A stretch of DNA of 64,000 bases, from the NCBI GenBank assembly GCA_003049485.1, contig PYST01000021.1:62001-126000 (forward strand), written 5' to 3'. How positions within the stretch are numbered: the first letter of the stretch is position 1; each line of letters begins with the position of its first letter. Under the pieces are notes generated by a model that had not been told where the DNA came from, made no database searches, and worked only from the letters and a program-made list of their open reading frames with translations. The position numbers and the translations under genes were made by a program. This DNA is from Ophioceras dolichostomum (Eukaryota > Ascomycota > Sordariomycetes > Magnaporthales > Ophioceraceae). Shown here piece by piece: positions 63,943 through 64,000 of this stretch.

Positions 63943-64000
63943 ATGCCGTACCCCTTCGTGCTGCCGACGACCTCGGCCTTCGCCTTCTCGTCGTGCATCA
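63943..64000 (+). CDS. Start of a gene truncated by the right window edge
   Basis: An ATG at 63943 opens a frame of 19 full codons (MPYPFVLPTTSAFAFSSCI) that runs off the window. Its position opposite ALG6, with a promoter-like gap, and its steady GC-rich third positions support a real gene. The fragment is too short to name. Confidence 0.45.
   Translation, partial: MPYPFVLPTTSAFAFSSCI

Overview
This window is nuclear DNA of a filamentous ascomycete, most probably a sordariomycete-type Pezizomycotina. The evidence is GC-rich coding sequence, many short introns (mostly 58-163 nt) with GTRNGY-type donors and CTRAY-like branch sites, CT-rich promoter stretches, and a gene set of conserved fungal housekeeping proteins without operons. 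The sequence alone does not let me name the genus. I found no rRNA, tRNA, CRISPR array or intact transposon. Gene models below were built by eye from splice signals, reading-frame continuity and recalled family motifs, with no alignment or transcript data.

Layout, left to right: PEX1 (minus, 3' end off the left edge) and MCM7 (plus) share a 0.5-kb divergent promoter. Mitoribosomal mS29 (minus) and the ribosome-assembly factor RRS1 (plus) share a 0.34-kb divergent promoter. A RhoGAP protein (minus) and the Rab geranylgeranyltransferase beta subunit BET2 (plus) diverge across 3.3 kb. A C2H2-like zinc-finger protein (plus) follows a 2.2-kb leader or intergenic stretch and converges on MSH3 (minus). 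A 5.2-kb gene-poor divergent region separates MSH3 from an MFS sugar transporter (plus). Next come a DUF1304 membrane protein (minus), a long Ser/Pro/Arg-rich protein interrupted by an in-frame TAG (minus), a fumarylacetoacetate-hydrolase family enzyme with tiny exons (plus), an RBR-type ubiquitin ligase with a long charged helix (plus), the SURF4/Erv29 cargo receptor (minus), a seven-exon CorA-like protein with a GMN motif (plus), a membrane-anchored cupredoxin (minus), ALG6 (minus), and the first codons of another gene at the right edge (plus).

The genes do not form one pathway. Loose themes are DNA replication and repair (MCM7, MSH3), ribosome function and assembly (mS29, RRS1), the early secretory pathway (ALG6 for N-glycan precursor, SURF4/Erv29 for ER export, BET2 for Rab prenylation) and membrane transport (sugar transporter, CorA-like protein).

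I found no clear multi-gene undescribed system. The observations most worth checking are the single in-frame stop that splits a large protein from a well-formed C-terminal segment, the cupredoxin whose usual copper-ligand His position holds Ser, the RBR ligase with an unusual C-terminal rod, the large CorA-like protein with a long N-terminal extension and a 32-nt exon, and several short tandem or palindromic motif groups in intergenic DNA.
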